A DNA stretch of 64,000 bases from SpSt-501 sp037481615 (GTDB lineage: Bacteria > Desulfobacterota > Desulfobacteria > Desulfobacterales > SpSt-501): the NCBI GenBank assembly GCA_037481615.1, contig JBBFLI010000015.1. One strand, given 5' to 3'. The notes below the pieces were generated by a model. It searched no databases. It worked only from the letters and a program-made list of their open reading frames with translations, and was not told where the DNA came from. The position numbers and the translations under genes were made by a program. Positions 24,355 to 33,275 of this stretch are shown here, piece by piece. How positions within the stretch are numbered: position 1 is the first letter of the stretch; every line of letters begins with the position of its first letter.

Positions 24355-24496
24355 GCCCGCGCATCCCAGGGCCTTCGCCCGCACCGCCGGCCGGGTGAGG
24401 CTCGGGGGTGGGATTGATTCCGCGGCGGCGATATACTACAGGCACCGGACCGGCCGAGGGCACGGGCTCGGGGAGGAGACCATTTCCACCGTCCGC

Positions 24497-25387
24497 ATGA
24501 ACCTGAAATCTTCCAAGATCGGGCGCAATGACCCCTGCCCCTGCGGCAGCGGCTTGAAGTTCAAGAAATGCTGCGCCCGGAAGGTTCCCTCCGCCTCCCC
24601 CGCGGACATCGCCGAGCGCTACGCGCGCGAACACGGGATCCGGCTGAAGGGCCCGGCCGACGTCGAGGGGATCCGCCGCGCCGGCCGCCTCGTGGTGGAC
24701 ACGCTGGATCTGGTCGCCCGCCGGCTGCGCCCCGGCATCGCGACCGAGGAGATCGACCGCTGGGTCCACGAGTACACCCTGCAGCACGGCGGGAGACCCG
24801 CCCCCCTGCACTACCGCGGGTTCCCCAAGAGCGTGTGCGTTTCGGTGAACGAGGAGATCTGCCACGGGATTCCCGGCGGCCGGATCCTGCTCGAGGGTGA
24901 CATCGTCAACGTGGACGTGACCACCGTGCTCGAGGGCTTCTACGCCGACGCGAACCGCACCTTCTTCATCGGCACCCCGGGGCCGGAGGCGCGCAAGATC
25001 GTCGCCGTCGCCCGGGAGTGCCTGCGCCGGGGGATGGCGGCCGTGAAACCGGGGAACACGCTGGGGGACATCGGCTGGGCGATCCAGTCCTACGCCGAGG
25101 CGCGGGGCTGTTCCGTCGTGCGCGAGTTCGTCGGTCACGGCGTGGGCTTTGACTTCCACGAGCCCCCCCAGGTGCCGCATTTCGGCCGGCCGGGAAGCGG
25201 GCTCGTCCTCGTCCCGGGGATGGTCTTCACGATCGAGCCCATGATCAACCTCGGCCGCCGCGAGCTGAAGATCCTCCCCGACGAGTGGACGGCGGTCACG
25301 CGCGACGGCTCGCTCTCCGCGCAGTTCGAGCAGACCGTTCTCGTCACCGCCGAGGGCTGCGAAAGCCTGACCCCCTGGCAGGATTGA
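24497..25387 (+). CDS. map: Methionine aminopeptidase type I with N-terminal SEC-C motif
   Basis: 296 residues. The SEC-C zinc motif RNDPCPCGSGLKFKKCC (about 10-26) precedes a full MetAP: HYRGFPKSVCVSVNEEICHGIP, metal ligands in GDIVNVDVTTVLEGFYADANRTF (two Asp), GHGVG, TIEPMIN and AQFEQT. It removes initiator Met from nascent proteins; the SEC-C motif may help bind ribosomes. The ATG at 24497 has no close ribosome box; GGGGAGGAG lies 20 bases upstream, closer to an in-frame ATT at 24482, so initiation could be unusual. It is convergent with the response-regulator gene of module A. Confidence 0.93.
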   Translation: MNLKSSKIGRNDPCPCGSGLKFKKCCARKVPSASPADIAERYAREHGIRLKGPADVEGIRRAGRLVVDTLDLVARRLRPGIATEEIDRWVHEYTLQHGGRPAPLHYRGFPKSVCVSVNEEICHGIPGGRILLEGDIVNVDVTTVLEGFYADANRTFFIGTPGPEARKIVAVARECLRRGMAAVKPGNTLGDIGWAIQSYAEARGCSVVREFVGHGVGFDFHEPPQVPHFGRPGSGLVLVPGMVFTIEPMINLGRRELKILPDEWTAVTRDGSLSAQFEQTVLVTAEGCESLTPWQD

Positions 25388-25407
25388 GGCGCCCGTCTCC
25401 CCGGGGG

Positions 25408-25836
25408 CTATCTTTTCGACAGGAGGCTGCGGATCTGCTCGCTCTGCGCGCGCTGTGCCGCGCCGCCCCGGCGCTCGAGCGCCTGGGCCATCTTCTCGAG
25501 GAGGTTTTCGAGAAGGATGGGCTTGAGGAGGTAGTCGTAGGCGCCGGACTGCATGCCCTCCATCCCGGTTTCGATCGAGGCATGCCCGGTGAGGAGGATC
25601 ACCTCGGTTTCGGGGCGGATTTTCTTGATCTCCTTGAGCGTCTGGATGCCGTCCATCCCCCCCGGCATCTTGATGTCCAGCACCACGACGTCGAAGGGGC
25701 TTTGCCGGATGAGCTGCAGGGCCGCCTCGCCGCTGGCACACCCCTGCGCTTCGATGTTTCGTTTCTTCAAGCGCTTCATCAGCGTTTCGAGGAAGTCGCC
25801 CTCGTCGTCGACGATCAGGATGTTCGGCCGATCCAT
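25408..25836 (-). CDS. Receiver-only response regulator (module A, last gene)
   Basis: 142 residues. A CheY-like receiver fills about 1-120: the acidic pocket (LIVDDEGDF), phospho-Asp in VVVLDIKMPGGMDG, Thr in LLTGHAS and Lys in LLKPILLEN. A charged helix of about 20 residues follows, with no DNA-binding or enzymatic output domain. GGGAGGGG precedes the ATG at 25836. It follows the kinase gene by 62 bases and is very probably its partner. Output must be by protein contact or phosphorelay, which is inference. Confidence 0.9.
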   Translation of the reverse strand: MDRPNILIVDDEGDFLETLMKRLKKRNIEAQGCASGEAALQLIRQSPFDVVVLDIKMPGGMDGIQTLKEIKKIRPETEVILLTGHASIETGMEGMQSGAYDYLLKPILLENLLEKMAQALERRGGAAQRAQSEQIRSLLSKR

Positions 25837-25898
25837 TCCGCCCCTCCCTTGCCGGGCGGCCTTCCGGAAAGGATGCTCTCCGCCGTGTGCGGCCGGGC

Positions 25899-27560
25899 CT
25901 ACTCCGAGGCCGGAGTGATCACCGGCAGCACGATCGTGAAGGTCGCCCCCTCGCCCGGTTTGCTCTGCAGGGTCATCTTGCCGCCCATTTTTTCGATGAT
26001 GTTGTAGCTGATCCAGAGGCCGAGCCCCGTGCCCTTGCCGGTGCCCTTCGTGGTGAAAAAGGGGTCGAAGACCTTGCGCTGCATGTGCTCCGGGATCCCG
26101 GGGCCGTTGTCCGTCACGGTGATCCGAATCGCCGACTCGGCCGTCTCGCTGCGGACGACGATCCGGCCGTTCTGGCCGATCGCGTCGATCGCGTTGTTGA
26201 CCAGGTTGAGGATCACCTGCTGGAGCTGGGAGCCGTCGCCCGTGGTCCGGGGCAGATCCGGCTGGAGGTCGGTCTGGATTTCGATGTTGTTGTTGCGGGC
26301 GTAGTTTTTCAGGATGTCCACCGTCTGGTGGATGATGCGGTTCACGTCGATCGCCTCGGTGCGCGGCTCCATGCGGCGCGCGTAGCCGAGCATGTCGTGG
26401 ACCACCTTGCGGGCGCGCTCGACGTGCTCCTCGATTTTCAGGACCGCGTCGCGGAATTCGGTGAAATTGGGGCTGCCCCGGAGGTCCTCCTCGGCGAGGA
26501 GATCCCGCATCCAGCCCGTCTTCTGCAGGATCACGGCGAGCGGGTTGTTGATCTCGTGGGCGACCCCGGCGGCCATTTTGCCCAGGGCGGCGAGCTTGTC
26601 GGCCTGGATGAGCTGGGCGTCCATTTCGCGCAGGCGGGTCTCCGCCTGCATCATCTGCCGCACGAGCGTCCGGGTGGTGAGCACCGTGGTGAGCACGATC
26701 GCGAGCATGCCCGAGACGATGATGGCCACTTGGATCGTGCGGGCGGCGAAGAGCTGGGCCATGTCCTCCTCGACGTCGCCGCTCACCACGAGGAGCCATT
26801 CGGTCGATTTGAGCCAGGTCCCGGCGAAGAGGACCCCCGGCTGGCCGACGAGCGCGCCGTCGACCACCATCGTCTGCTTGCCGAAAAGCGCGGGTTTGAC
26901 CGGCGAGGGCTCGAGGATTTTTCCCGCAAGACGCGGCGGGGTCTGGAGGATCCCCTCGCGGTTCAGCAGAAAGGCGTCCCCGGTCTTGCCGATCTGCCCC
27001 ACCTGGACGATCCGGCCGAAGATCTCGGGGTCGATCGTCGCCCGCAGCACCCAGTTGCGCTGTCTTTCCTGGCGGCGCACGGCGATGATGAAATGGGGCA
27101 GGCGCCGGAACCCCAGGTAGACGTCGCTGATGTGCACCCCGCGGCTCATGACCTGGCCGAACCACGGCTGTTCGAAATAATTCTTTCCTTTGAGGTCGTA
27201 GGGCCCGACGTAGGCGAGCTGGGTGCCGTGCTGATCGATCACCCCCAGATCGACGAAGGCCCCGGCGCGGGCGTTTATGATGGCGAGCGAGGCGGCGAGG
27301 TTTTCCTCGTTCGCCATTTCGGCAAGGCTGTGGGTGTCGGCGATGGTGCCGAGGATCGCGGTCCGCTCGGCGAGGAAGAGGTCGACGGCGTCGGCCCGGG
27401 ACTCCGCCCGGAACTGGATCTGCTCCCGGATTTTTTCGGTGTACATCGCGGCGAACTGCCGGTAGAGGATCACGCCGAGCAAGAGCAGCGGGGCGAAGGA
27501 GACGAACAGCGTGAGCAGGATGATCCGGGTCTGCAGGCGGCTGTAGAGGTTCTTGTCCAT
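25899..27560 (-). CDS. Double-Cache sensor histidine kinase (module A)
   Basis: 553 residues. TM1 is about 11-33. The extracytoplasmic dCache-like domain is about 35-275 (YVGPYDLKGKNYFEQPWF, RRLPHFIIAVRR, WVLRATIDPEIF, DAFLLNREGILQT) and TM2 about 280-300. The kinase core has phospho-His in GVAHEINNPLAVIL, N box ILNLVNNAIDAI, G1 TDNGPGIPE, and G2 GTGKGTGLGLWIS. There is no HAMP domain that I can see, only a coiled coil. It is strikingly similar to the kinase at 33276 in the sensor domain (VGPYDL, GFRR, PHFIIAV, LRATI). The ligand is unknown. Confidence 0.92.
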   Translation of the reverse strand: MDKNLYSRLQTRIILLTLFVSFAPLLLLGVILYRQFAAMYTEKIREQIQFRAESRADAVDLFLAERTAILGTIADTHSLAEMANEENLAASLAIINARAGAFVDLGVIDQHGTQLAYVGPYDLKGKNYFEQPWFGQVMSRGVHISDVYLGFRRLPHFIIAVRRQERQRNWVLRATIDPEIFGRIVQVGQIGKTGDAFLLNREGILQTPPRLAGKILEPSPVKPALFGKQTMVVDGALVGQPGVLFAGTWLKSTEWLLVVSGDVEEDMAQLFAARTIQVAIIVSGMLAIVLTTVLTTRTLVRQMMQAETRLREMDAQLIQADKLAALGKMAAGVAHEINNPLAVILQKTGWMRDLLAEEDLRGSPNFTEFRDAVLKIEEHVERARKVVHDMLGYARRMEPRTEAIDVNRIIHQTVDILKNYARNNNIEIQTDLQPDLPRTTGDGSQLQQVILNLVNNAIDAIGQNGRIVVRSETAESAIRITVTDNGPGIPEHMQRKVFDPFFTTKGTGKGTGLGLWISYNIIEKMGGKMTLQSKPGEGATFTIVLPVITPASE

Positions 27561-27644
27561 CGGGGGCGGTTCCGCCGGACGGGGAAAGAGGCGTCGCTGC
27601 GCCGTTTATGGCAGAAAAGGCCTTCGGCGGCAAGCGCGGCGGAA

Positions 27645-30239
27645 TCAGGCCCCGCGGCCGGCGGTCAGGCGCTCGATGTCCTGGCGGTACTTGCGCCGGT
27701 AGGATTCGACCCGCCCCGCGTTCGCCATGACCATGTCCATCTGGCGGGTGTGCAGGGCGAGGTAGCCCAGCACCTCGATCCGCCGGAGGATCTCTCCCTC
27801 CGGGTGCCCCTCGAAGCGGGCGACGAGGTGATCCTCGCGGATCTCGACCTGGAAGCCCTGCTCCTCGAGGATTTCGGCGACGAGGTGCACGCGCGCCAGA
27901 CGCCGCTCGAAGTCGGCCGCCCCGCCCTTGAACTGGAAGCTCAGGTAATTCTCCAGGGTGCGCTCGCTCACCAGGGCCTCGAGGGTCGCGAAGTGGAAAC
28001 CCAGCCGCTGGTTGAGGCAGCAGAACGAGCGCGAGATCATGAAGTAGTTCCGTTCGGCGAACTTGGAGCGGACCCCCAGATTGAGCGAGCGGTTGGTCGT
28101 CGCCTGGAACAGCACCGAGAGCATGCCCCGGCCGTCGACGGCGGGGGGGCCTTCCCAGGGGATCGCGGTGAAGCCCCGCCAGAAGGCGAGCATCGGGGCA
28201 CAGGCGATCTGCTCGAGCCGCACGTAGGGGCCGGTCACCTCCTCCGTGAAGCCGTCGTCCAGGTTGAGGATCCACCACTGCATGGGCACGCGGTGGAAGA
28301 GCTGTTTGCTCGAGCGCTCCGGGAAATGATGGTCCTGCCCGAAGCGGAACATCTCGAGCACCGACTTCTCGTGAATGAAACGGGTGATGTCGTGCAGCGT
28401 GCGGCAATGTTCGGGGGCGAACTCGAGAGCGTCCGGATCGAGGAGGTGGAGCGGGACGATGCGGCGGCCGGCTTCCTCGAGGATGCGGAAGACGGGGCTC
28501 CCCTGCATGAGCGGCCGTCGGGGGGGCTGGGCTTCGAGCAACGCTTCCCGGCGTCCGGCGTGCACCGCGCGCCCCGTCGCGTCGACGGTCACCTCCCCCG
28601 CCCCGCGCAGCTTTTCGACCGCGCCGGGGACGCCGAAGAGGGCGGGTACCCCGAACTCGCGGGCGACGCTTGCGAGGTGGCCGGCAAAGCCGCCCTCCTC
28701 GGCCACCACCGCGGCAGCCCGTGACAGAAGCGAGGCCCAGCGCGGCAGCGCCTGGCGGACGACGAGCACCGCCCCCGGCGGAAAGGAGAGCATGTCGGCG
28801 GCGCGCTCGGCGACGAAAACCGGGCCTGCCGCCACGCCGGGGCTGGCGGTGGCCCCCCCGCGGCACAGGACGCCGCCCTCCCCGTCTGCGGCGGAGGGGC
28901 CGGTCCCGGCCGCGGTCTCCCGGGCGGTGAGCGGGCGGCACTGGAGGAGAACGACTTCGCCGTTCTCGTCGAGGGCCCACTCGAGATCCTGGGGGCAGCC
29001 GTAGTGCCGCTCGAGCGCAAGGGCGATCCGGGCGAGTTCGCGGGCCTGCTCGGGCGAGAGGGAGGGTTGGAGACGCTCCGGCCCCGTCAGCTCCATCCGG
29101 CAGACGCCCTCCTCGGGGAAGCAGAGGTACTTGCGATCCTTTTCGCGCACCTCCGCGACGAGCAGCTCCGGGGGGTCGTTTCGGGAGAGGACGAAGAGAT
29201 CGCTCGCCGTGCTGCCGTCCACCACGGCCTTGGGCAACCCCCAGACGGCCTGGATGAAGATGCGCCGGTCGCGCGGGTCGACCGGGCTGCAGGAATAGGC
29301 GACCCCGCCCGCAACGGCGGGGACCATGGCGAGACAACCCACGCCCATGGCGATGTCTTCGTCGCGGAAACCGCGCTGCAGGCGGTAGGTGATCGCCGGC
29401 AGGCCGTACTTGCTCGCGAGCACCTCGCGGTAGGCGGTGAGCAGGGTTTCGCGGCCCACGTTCAGCTCCGAGCGGTACTGCCCGGCGAAGGAGCTCCCGC
29501 CCGCGTCCTCGCCGAGCGCGCTGCTGCGCAGGGCCACCTTGACGCCGGGGCCGCACCCGGCTTCGAGATGGGCATAGGCCTGGAGGATCGCCTCCTCCAC
29601 CTCGCCGGGGATCTCGGCGCGGATGATCAGCTGCTGGATTTCGGCGCTCAGGGCGTAGAGGGTGTCGAGGCGTCCGGTTTCGGCCGCCTGCAGGCGGCGG
29701 TCGATTTCGGTCTGCAGTTCGCGGTGGGCGAAGAAACGCTCGGCGGCGGCGGTGGTGATCGCAAACCCCGGGGGCACACGCAAGCCCAGCCGGTTGCGGA
29801 TCTCCCCGAGGTTCGCCATTTTGGGGCCGGCGGCGTCGGCGAGATCCCGGTGCAAGTCCTCAATCGGGATCACCAGGCGCGGATCGCGCGGGGGGGCGGG
29901 TCGCGCGAGAATCTCCTCGATTTCCTTCTGGATGGCGTCGTAGCGGGCGAAAAGCGCGGTGTACTTTCCCGGCGCCAGCCGCTCGAGGCCCCGGATCATG
30001 GAATAAACGTTCACGCAGACCGAGGTGCAGGCGGCCCGCACGAAGGTCATGCCGAAGGGACGATGGCCGTGGAGAGCCTCCTCGATTTCGCTCATGATCT
30101 CGAGCGCCTTGCGGTTGGCGCCGAGCAGGAGCCGGAAGTGGTGGTAGCGTTCCTTGAATTCGAGCCGCAGGGCCTCCGCGTCGTCCGGCGCGGCGGCCCT
30201 GCGGCGCAAGAGCTTCTTTAGAATCCCGCCGATCGGCAT
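27645..30239 (-). CDS. Dikinase-like protein A: ATP-grasp, phosphohistidine domain, unknown C-terminal domain
   Basis: 864 residues. An N-terminal helical region (about 1-135) precedes a PPDK_N-type ATP-grasp domain (about 140-440: KMANLGEIRNRLGLRVPPGFAIT, VALRSSALGEDAGGSSFAGQ, GVAYSCSPVDPR, DLEWALDENGEVVLLQCRPL). The swivel domain (about 460-560) has the phospho-His at His521 in GGFAGHLASVAREFGVPALFG. The PEP/pyruvate TIM barrel is absent. Instead about 275 residues follow with PLHLLDPDALEFAPEHCRTLHD, RFIHEKS and KGGAADFERR, shared with the protein at 37691 and unknown to me. It may phosphorylate an unknown acceptor, as rifampin phosphotransferase does, or be regulatory. The start at 30239 follows an AGGGA box about 13 bases upstream. 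Confidence 0.85.
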   Translation of the reverse strand: MPIGGILKKLLRRRAAAPDDAEALRLEFKERYHHFRLLLGANRKALEIMSEIEEALHGHRPFGMTFVRAACTSVCVNVYSMIRGLERLAPGKYTALFARYDAIQKEIEEILARPAPPRDPRLVIPIEDLHRDLADAAGPKMANLGEIRNRLGLRVPPGFAITTAAAERFFAHRELQTEIDRRLQAAETGRLDTLYALSAEIQQLIIRAEIPGEVEEAILQAYAHLEAGCGPGVKVALRSSALGEDAGGSSFAGQYRSELNVGRETLLTAYREVLASKYGLPAITYRLQRGFRDEDIAMGVGCLAMVPAVAGGVAYSCSPVDPRDRRIFIQAVWGLPKAVVDGSTASDLFVLSRNDPPELLVAEVREKDRKYLCFPEEGVCRMELTGPERLQPSLSPEQARELARIALALERHYGCPQDLEWALDENGEVVLLQCRPLTARETAAGTGPSAADGEGGVLCRGGATASPGVAAGPVFVAERAADMLSFPPGAVLVVRQALPRWASLLSRAAAVVAEEGGFAGHLASVAREFGVPALFGVPGAVEKLRGAGEVTVDATGRAVHAGRREALLEAQPPRRPLMQGSPVFRILEEAGRRIVPLHLLDPDALEFAPEHCRTLHDITRFIHEKSVLEMFRFGQDHHFPERSSKQLFHRVPMQWWILNLDDGFTEEVTGPYVRLEQIACAPMLAFWRGFTAIPWEGPPAVDGRGMLSVLFQATTNRSLNLGVRSKFAERNYFMISRSFCCLNQRLGFHFATLEALVSERTLENYLSFQFKGGAADFERRLARVHLVAEILEEQGFQVEIREDHLVARFEGHPEGEILRRIEVLGYLALHTRQMDMVMANAGRVESYRRKYRQDIERLTAGRGA

Positions 30240-30256
30240 CCCGGGGGCTTCCCTGC

Positions 30257-30943
30257 TCAGTGCTCGAGCTGCATGCCCCAGCCCTCGAAGAGAAAGAGGA
30301 TCGCAAAGCCGTACCAGAGGGTGTAGACGACGTAGAAGACCAGCGCGAAGACCACGATCCACGCACGGTCGAGGATGCGTTGGGCCTCGACCCCGTAGAA
30401 ATTGTAGGCGGGTTCGATCGCCTTCTGGTTGAGCTGGGCGACGACGCGCGCCTCCTTGAACTTCTTTTCCCCCTGGAGGGCTTTCTCGACCGCCTTGAAG
30501 GCACGGTACCAGACGAAGAGCGCCTCGCGCTCCGGAAACCCGGCGCGGCCGGAAACCGCCGCGCCCTCGTTGCGGTACATGGCGTCGGCGTCCTCGAGGG
30601 CCGCGGCGATCATGGCCCCCAGTTCGCCGCTCAGCTTGAGTTTCTCCCCCTGGACGTTGACGAGGGCCCCGGCGCGCATGAAGAGGCGGGAGGCCTTCTC
30701 GGCCTGCGCGGCCGAATCGAGGCCGAAAGTGAGCTCCACCCGGCTTTGCCCCAGCTCGCGGATGTCCTCGCGCACCTTGGGGATGTAGTAGGCGGAACCC
30801 TTGGCGATCGAGTTGAAGAGGTTGTCCAAGTACTCGAGGGTGTTTTTGCCCTCGAAAAAAGGCAGGAAAATCAGCACGAGCACGACGAAGAAGCCGGCGA
30901 GCATGACCAGGCCGAGGGTGAATTCCTTTTTCTTGCGGATCAT
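30257..30943 (-). CDS. Two-TM protein with extracytoplasmic helical domain (module A)
   Basis: 228 residues, not recognised. A basic N-terminus (MIRKKKEF) leads into TM1 (about 9-28). A domain of about 160 mostly helical residues follows (YIPKVREDIRELGQSRVELTFGL, LMRAGALVNVQGEKLKLSGELGAMI), and TM2 is near the C-terminus (about 195-215). By the positive-inside rule the middle domain faces the periplasm. An excellent AAGGAGG box precedes it. It lies 4 bases after the TauE gene and 17 before dikinase-like gene A. Module B has a two-TM protein in the equivalent place beside its TauE gene, so an accessory role in transport or sensing is likely. Confidence 0.8.
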   Translation of the reverse strand: MIRKKKEFTLGLVMLAGFFVVLVLIFLPFFEGKNTLEYLDNLFNSIAKGSAYYIPKVREDIRELGQSRVELTFGLDSAAQAEKASRLFMRAGALVNVQGEKLKLSGELGAMIAAALEDADAMYRNEGAAVSGRAGFPEREALFVWYRAFKAVEKALQGEKKFKEARVVAQLNQKAIEPAYNFYGVEAQRILDRAWIVVFALVFYVVYTLWYGFAILFLFEGWGMQLEH

Positions 30944-30947
30944 GGCC

Positions 30948-32261
30948 TCACCTCCTTCCGAGCAGGACGGGGATGTTCTTGAGGAAGGTCCCGATCACCC
31001 AGACCGCAAACAGGCCGATCACGATGAAGAAGGCCCAGATGCCGATCGTGTCGAGAACCGCTCCGGTCTCCTTGGAGAGGGGGATGAGGCCGATGCTGCT
31101 CAGCTTGGCCGGCAGGGCGAAGATGCGGTTGATGAACCCGGCGAGGACCGAGAGGGCGAAGAAGCCGCGGATCGTGATCCCGGCCACGACCTTGGTCGCC
31201 ATGGCCCCGACCTGGATGCCGACGAGCGAGCCGAGCAGCATCCCCATCGCCAGCGTGTAGAAGATGAAGCCGTAGATCGCATACTGGCTGATCGAGGCGT
31301 AACCCGCGGTGAAGATGATCTGGAAGATGTCGGTCCCCACCGTGGTCATGGAGGAAACCCCCAGCACGTAAACGAAGATCGGGAAGGTGAGAAAGCCGCC
31401 GCCCACCCCCATGATCCCGCCGGCCAGCCCGACGAGAAAGCCGCTCGCCACGAGAAACACCCAGGAGATGCCGCGGCCGCCGGGGACGAGATCGTGGTCG
31501 AAGCGCACCATCGGGGGGATCCGCAGCGCCTGGAGCTTCCGGGGGAGGTCGCCCATTTCGGCGCCCTCGCTCTTCTTGCCGTGGGCCTCCCCCCCCTCGT
31601 GCGCCGGGGTTCCGCGCGGCGCGGTCTGCCGCCGGGTCACCTTGCGCGCCCCGAGGTAGTCGAAGAGGGAATAGAACCCGAGGAAGCCCAGGATGAGGGA
31701 GTAGATCGTCGTGATGAAGGCGTCGGAGATCACGGGGTTCAGCTCGTAGAAGAGCCGGTTGATCGTCCCGCCCGCGGTCGCCCCGCCGATCGCGCCGATC
31801 AGGAAGACCACCGCAAGCGCCACCGACACGTTGCCGAGCTTGCGGTGGATGACGCTCCCCATGATCGCCTTGGCGAAGATGTGGAAGAGGTCGGTCCCCA
31901 CCGCGAGGATGCCCTTGACGCCCGCGCTCATCAGGGCGGGGGCGATGATGAAGCCGCCGCCGGCGCCGATGCACCCCGAGATGAGACCCGCCACCAACCC
32001 CACGAGGATGCTGACGAGGAAGATGGTCGTCGTGTAGTACGCCGGGCTGTAGGATTCCTTCCCGCCGAGCAGCCGGGGCAGCTCGCCGCCTGCGGAGTCG
32101 GCGAAGGCGATGCCGAAGACCAGGGCGGGAAGCGTGAGCAGCAGCAGGATGGCCAGCCGCCTGCGGTCGCCGAGGATGCGGCGGGACACCTCGAGTTCCC
32201 AGCGGGCGTGGTGGCGGGCGCCGGCCAGCATGAACTGTCCGAGGGCTCTCAGAAAACTCAT
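30948..32261 (-). CDS. TauE/SafE family anion exporter, long form (module A)
   Basis: 437 residues. An N-terminal amphipathic/TM segment (about 37-55) precedes the first TauE repeat (LVGLVAGLISGCIGAGGGFIIAPALMSAGVKGILAVGTDLFHIFAKAIMG). After a cytoplasmic loop of about 70 residues rich in Lys/Glu/Gly comes the second repeat (LVGLAGGIMGVGGGFLTFPIFVYVLGVSSMTTVGTDIFQIIF). The VGTDLFHIF and VGTDIFQII motifs are strongly conserved between repeats and recur in the module B exporter. Such long TauE proteins are frequent in sulfate and sulfur reducers; the substrate (sulfite, sulfate, another anion) is not known. A GGAGAGAGG box supports the start at 32261. Confidence 0.88.
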   Translation of the reverse strand: MSFLRALGQFMLAGARHHARWELEVSRRILGDRRRLAILLLLTLPALVFGIAFADSAGGELPRLLGGKESYSPAYYTTTIFLVSILVGLVAGLISGCIGAGGGFIIAPALMSAGVKGILAVGTDLFHIFAKAIMGSVIHRKLGNVSVALAVVFLIGAIGGATAGGTINRLFYELNPVISDAFITTIYSLILGFLGFYSLFDYLGARKVTRRQTAPRGTPAHEGGEAHGKKSEGAEMGDLPRKLQALRIPPMVRFDHDLVPGGRGISWVFLVASGFLVGLAGGIMGVGGGFLTFPIFVYVLGVSSMTTVGTDIFQIIFTAGYASISQYAIYGFIFYTLAMGMLLGSLVGIQVGAMATKVVAGITIRGFFALSVLAGFINRIFALPAKLSSIGLIPLSKETGAVLDTIGIWAFFIVIGLFAVWVIGTFLKNIPVLLGRR

Positions 32262-32329
32262 GTCGGTCCTCTCTCCTTGGTTTGGGGGTTGCGGGGACAG
32301 GGTCTTCTTCGGCCGTTTCCCGGCTCGGG

Positions 32330-32752
32330 TCAGGTTCGCGTTCCGATCACCTCCTCGAGCGAGCGGATTTTCTTCTCCTGCAGCGCCTTCTTCTGGTAGG
32401 CGTCTTCGATCTTGTAGAGGAGCTCGTCCAGGTTGACCGGCTTCATCAGGTAATCGAAAGCCCCCGCCTGCAGGCAGTCCCGGGCGATCTCGAGGTTGGC
32501 GTGGCCCGTGAGGAGAATCACCTCGATCAGGGGGTGGGCGCCCTTGATCGCGCGCAGAGCGGCGATCCCGTCCATGCCCTGCATGCGCACATCCAGCACG
32601 ACGACGTCGGCGGGGTGGGCGGCCAGCCAGGCGAGCGCCTCCTCGCCGCTTTTGGCCCCGAAGGCCGCGAGGTTGCGCTTCTGCATACGCTTGAGAAGGG
32701 TTTCGAGAAAGTCGGGTTCGTCGTCGACGAACAGAACGCGCACGTCGCTCAC
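32330..32752 (-). CDS. Receiver-only response regulator (module A)
   Basis: 140 residues from a GTG at 32752, which has a perfect AGGAGG box 5 bases upstream; the earlier in-frame ATG lacks one. The receiver is complete: VLFVDDEPDF, phospho-Asp in VVVLDVRMQGMDG, LLTGHAN, and Lys in LMKPVNLDEL. A helical tail of about 25 residues (YQKKALQEKKIRSLEEVIG) follows. It closely resembles the regulator at 25408 (DFLETLLKRMQKRN versus DFLETLMKRLKKRN), so the two are paralogues in one operon. Confidence 0.9.
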   Translation of the reverse strand: MSDVRVLFVDDEPDFLETLLKRMQKRNLAAFGAKSGEEALAWLAAHPADVVVLDVRMQGMDGIAALRAIKGAHPLIEVILLTGHANLEIARDCLQAGAFDYLMKPVNLDELLYKIEDAYQKKALQEKKIRSLEEVIGTRT

Positions 32753-32868
32753 GAGCGCCTCCTGGAGGCCTGCCTGCGGCGGTCCTGTCGACCGCCTCGG
32801 GATGCAATGAGGCAAGGCAGCTTATATACCGCCGGGGCGGCGGCCGATTCAATAAAAAAAAAGGGGGA

Positions 32869-33252
32869 TCAGGAGATCTTGCCGCGGGCCTTTTCCAGGG
32901 CCGACTCGATCTTGGCGACGAGCTCGTCGATCGCGCAGGGTTTGGTGAGGTAGTCGTGGGCGCCGAGCTTCACGGCTTCCAGAGCCGTGTCGATCGATCC
33001 GTGCCCGGTCAGGATGATCGTCTCCACGAGCAGGCCGAGCTTGAGCATTTCGCGGAAGGTGCTGATTCCGTCCAGCCCGGGCATCTTGAGATCGAGCACG
33101 AGCACGTCGAAAGGCTGCTCCTCGAGGGCGCGGATGGCCGCATCCCCGCTGTTCACGGCCGTCACCCGGTAGCCGCGGTGGGTGAGCAGCCGGCTGATGT
33201 TGCGGGTGAAGATCTCCTCGTCGTCGACCAGCAGCACGTGCGCTTGCGGCAT
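32869..33252 (-). CDS. Receiver-only response regulator (module A)
   Basis: 127 residues. Receiver motifs VLLVDDEEIFTRNISRLL, phospho-Asp in VLVLDLKMPGLDG, ILTGHGS, Lys in LTKPCAIDEL; a single helix (VAKIESALEKARGKI) ends the protein. AAGGAGGAG precedes the ATG. It follows the kinase at 33276 by 23 bases and is the likely first acceptor of its phosphate. The downstream gap (32753-32868) contains an A9 tract at about 32853-32861 and no gene. Confidence 0.9.
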   Translation of the reverse strand: MPQAHVLLVDDEEIFTRNISRLLTHRGYRVTAVNSGDAAIRALEEQPFDVLVLDLKMPGLDGISTFREMLKLGLLVETIILTGHGSIDTALEAVKLGAHDYLTKPCAIDELVAKIESALEKARGKIS

Positions 33253-33275
33253 GGACTCCTCCTTTCCCCCTCCGC

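Noticed and set aside
25408..29556. A 1382-codon open frame on the minus strand
   Set aside because: Only its last 142 codons (the response regulator) are real. The rest is out of frame with the kinase and dikinase-like genes and is Arg/Pro-rich noise.
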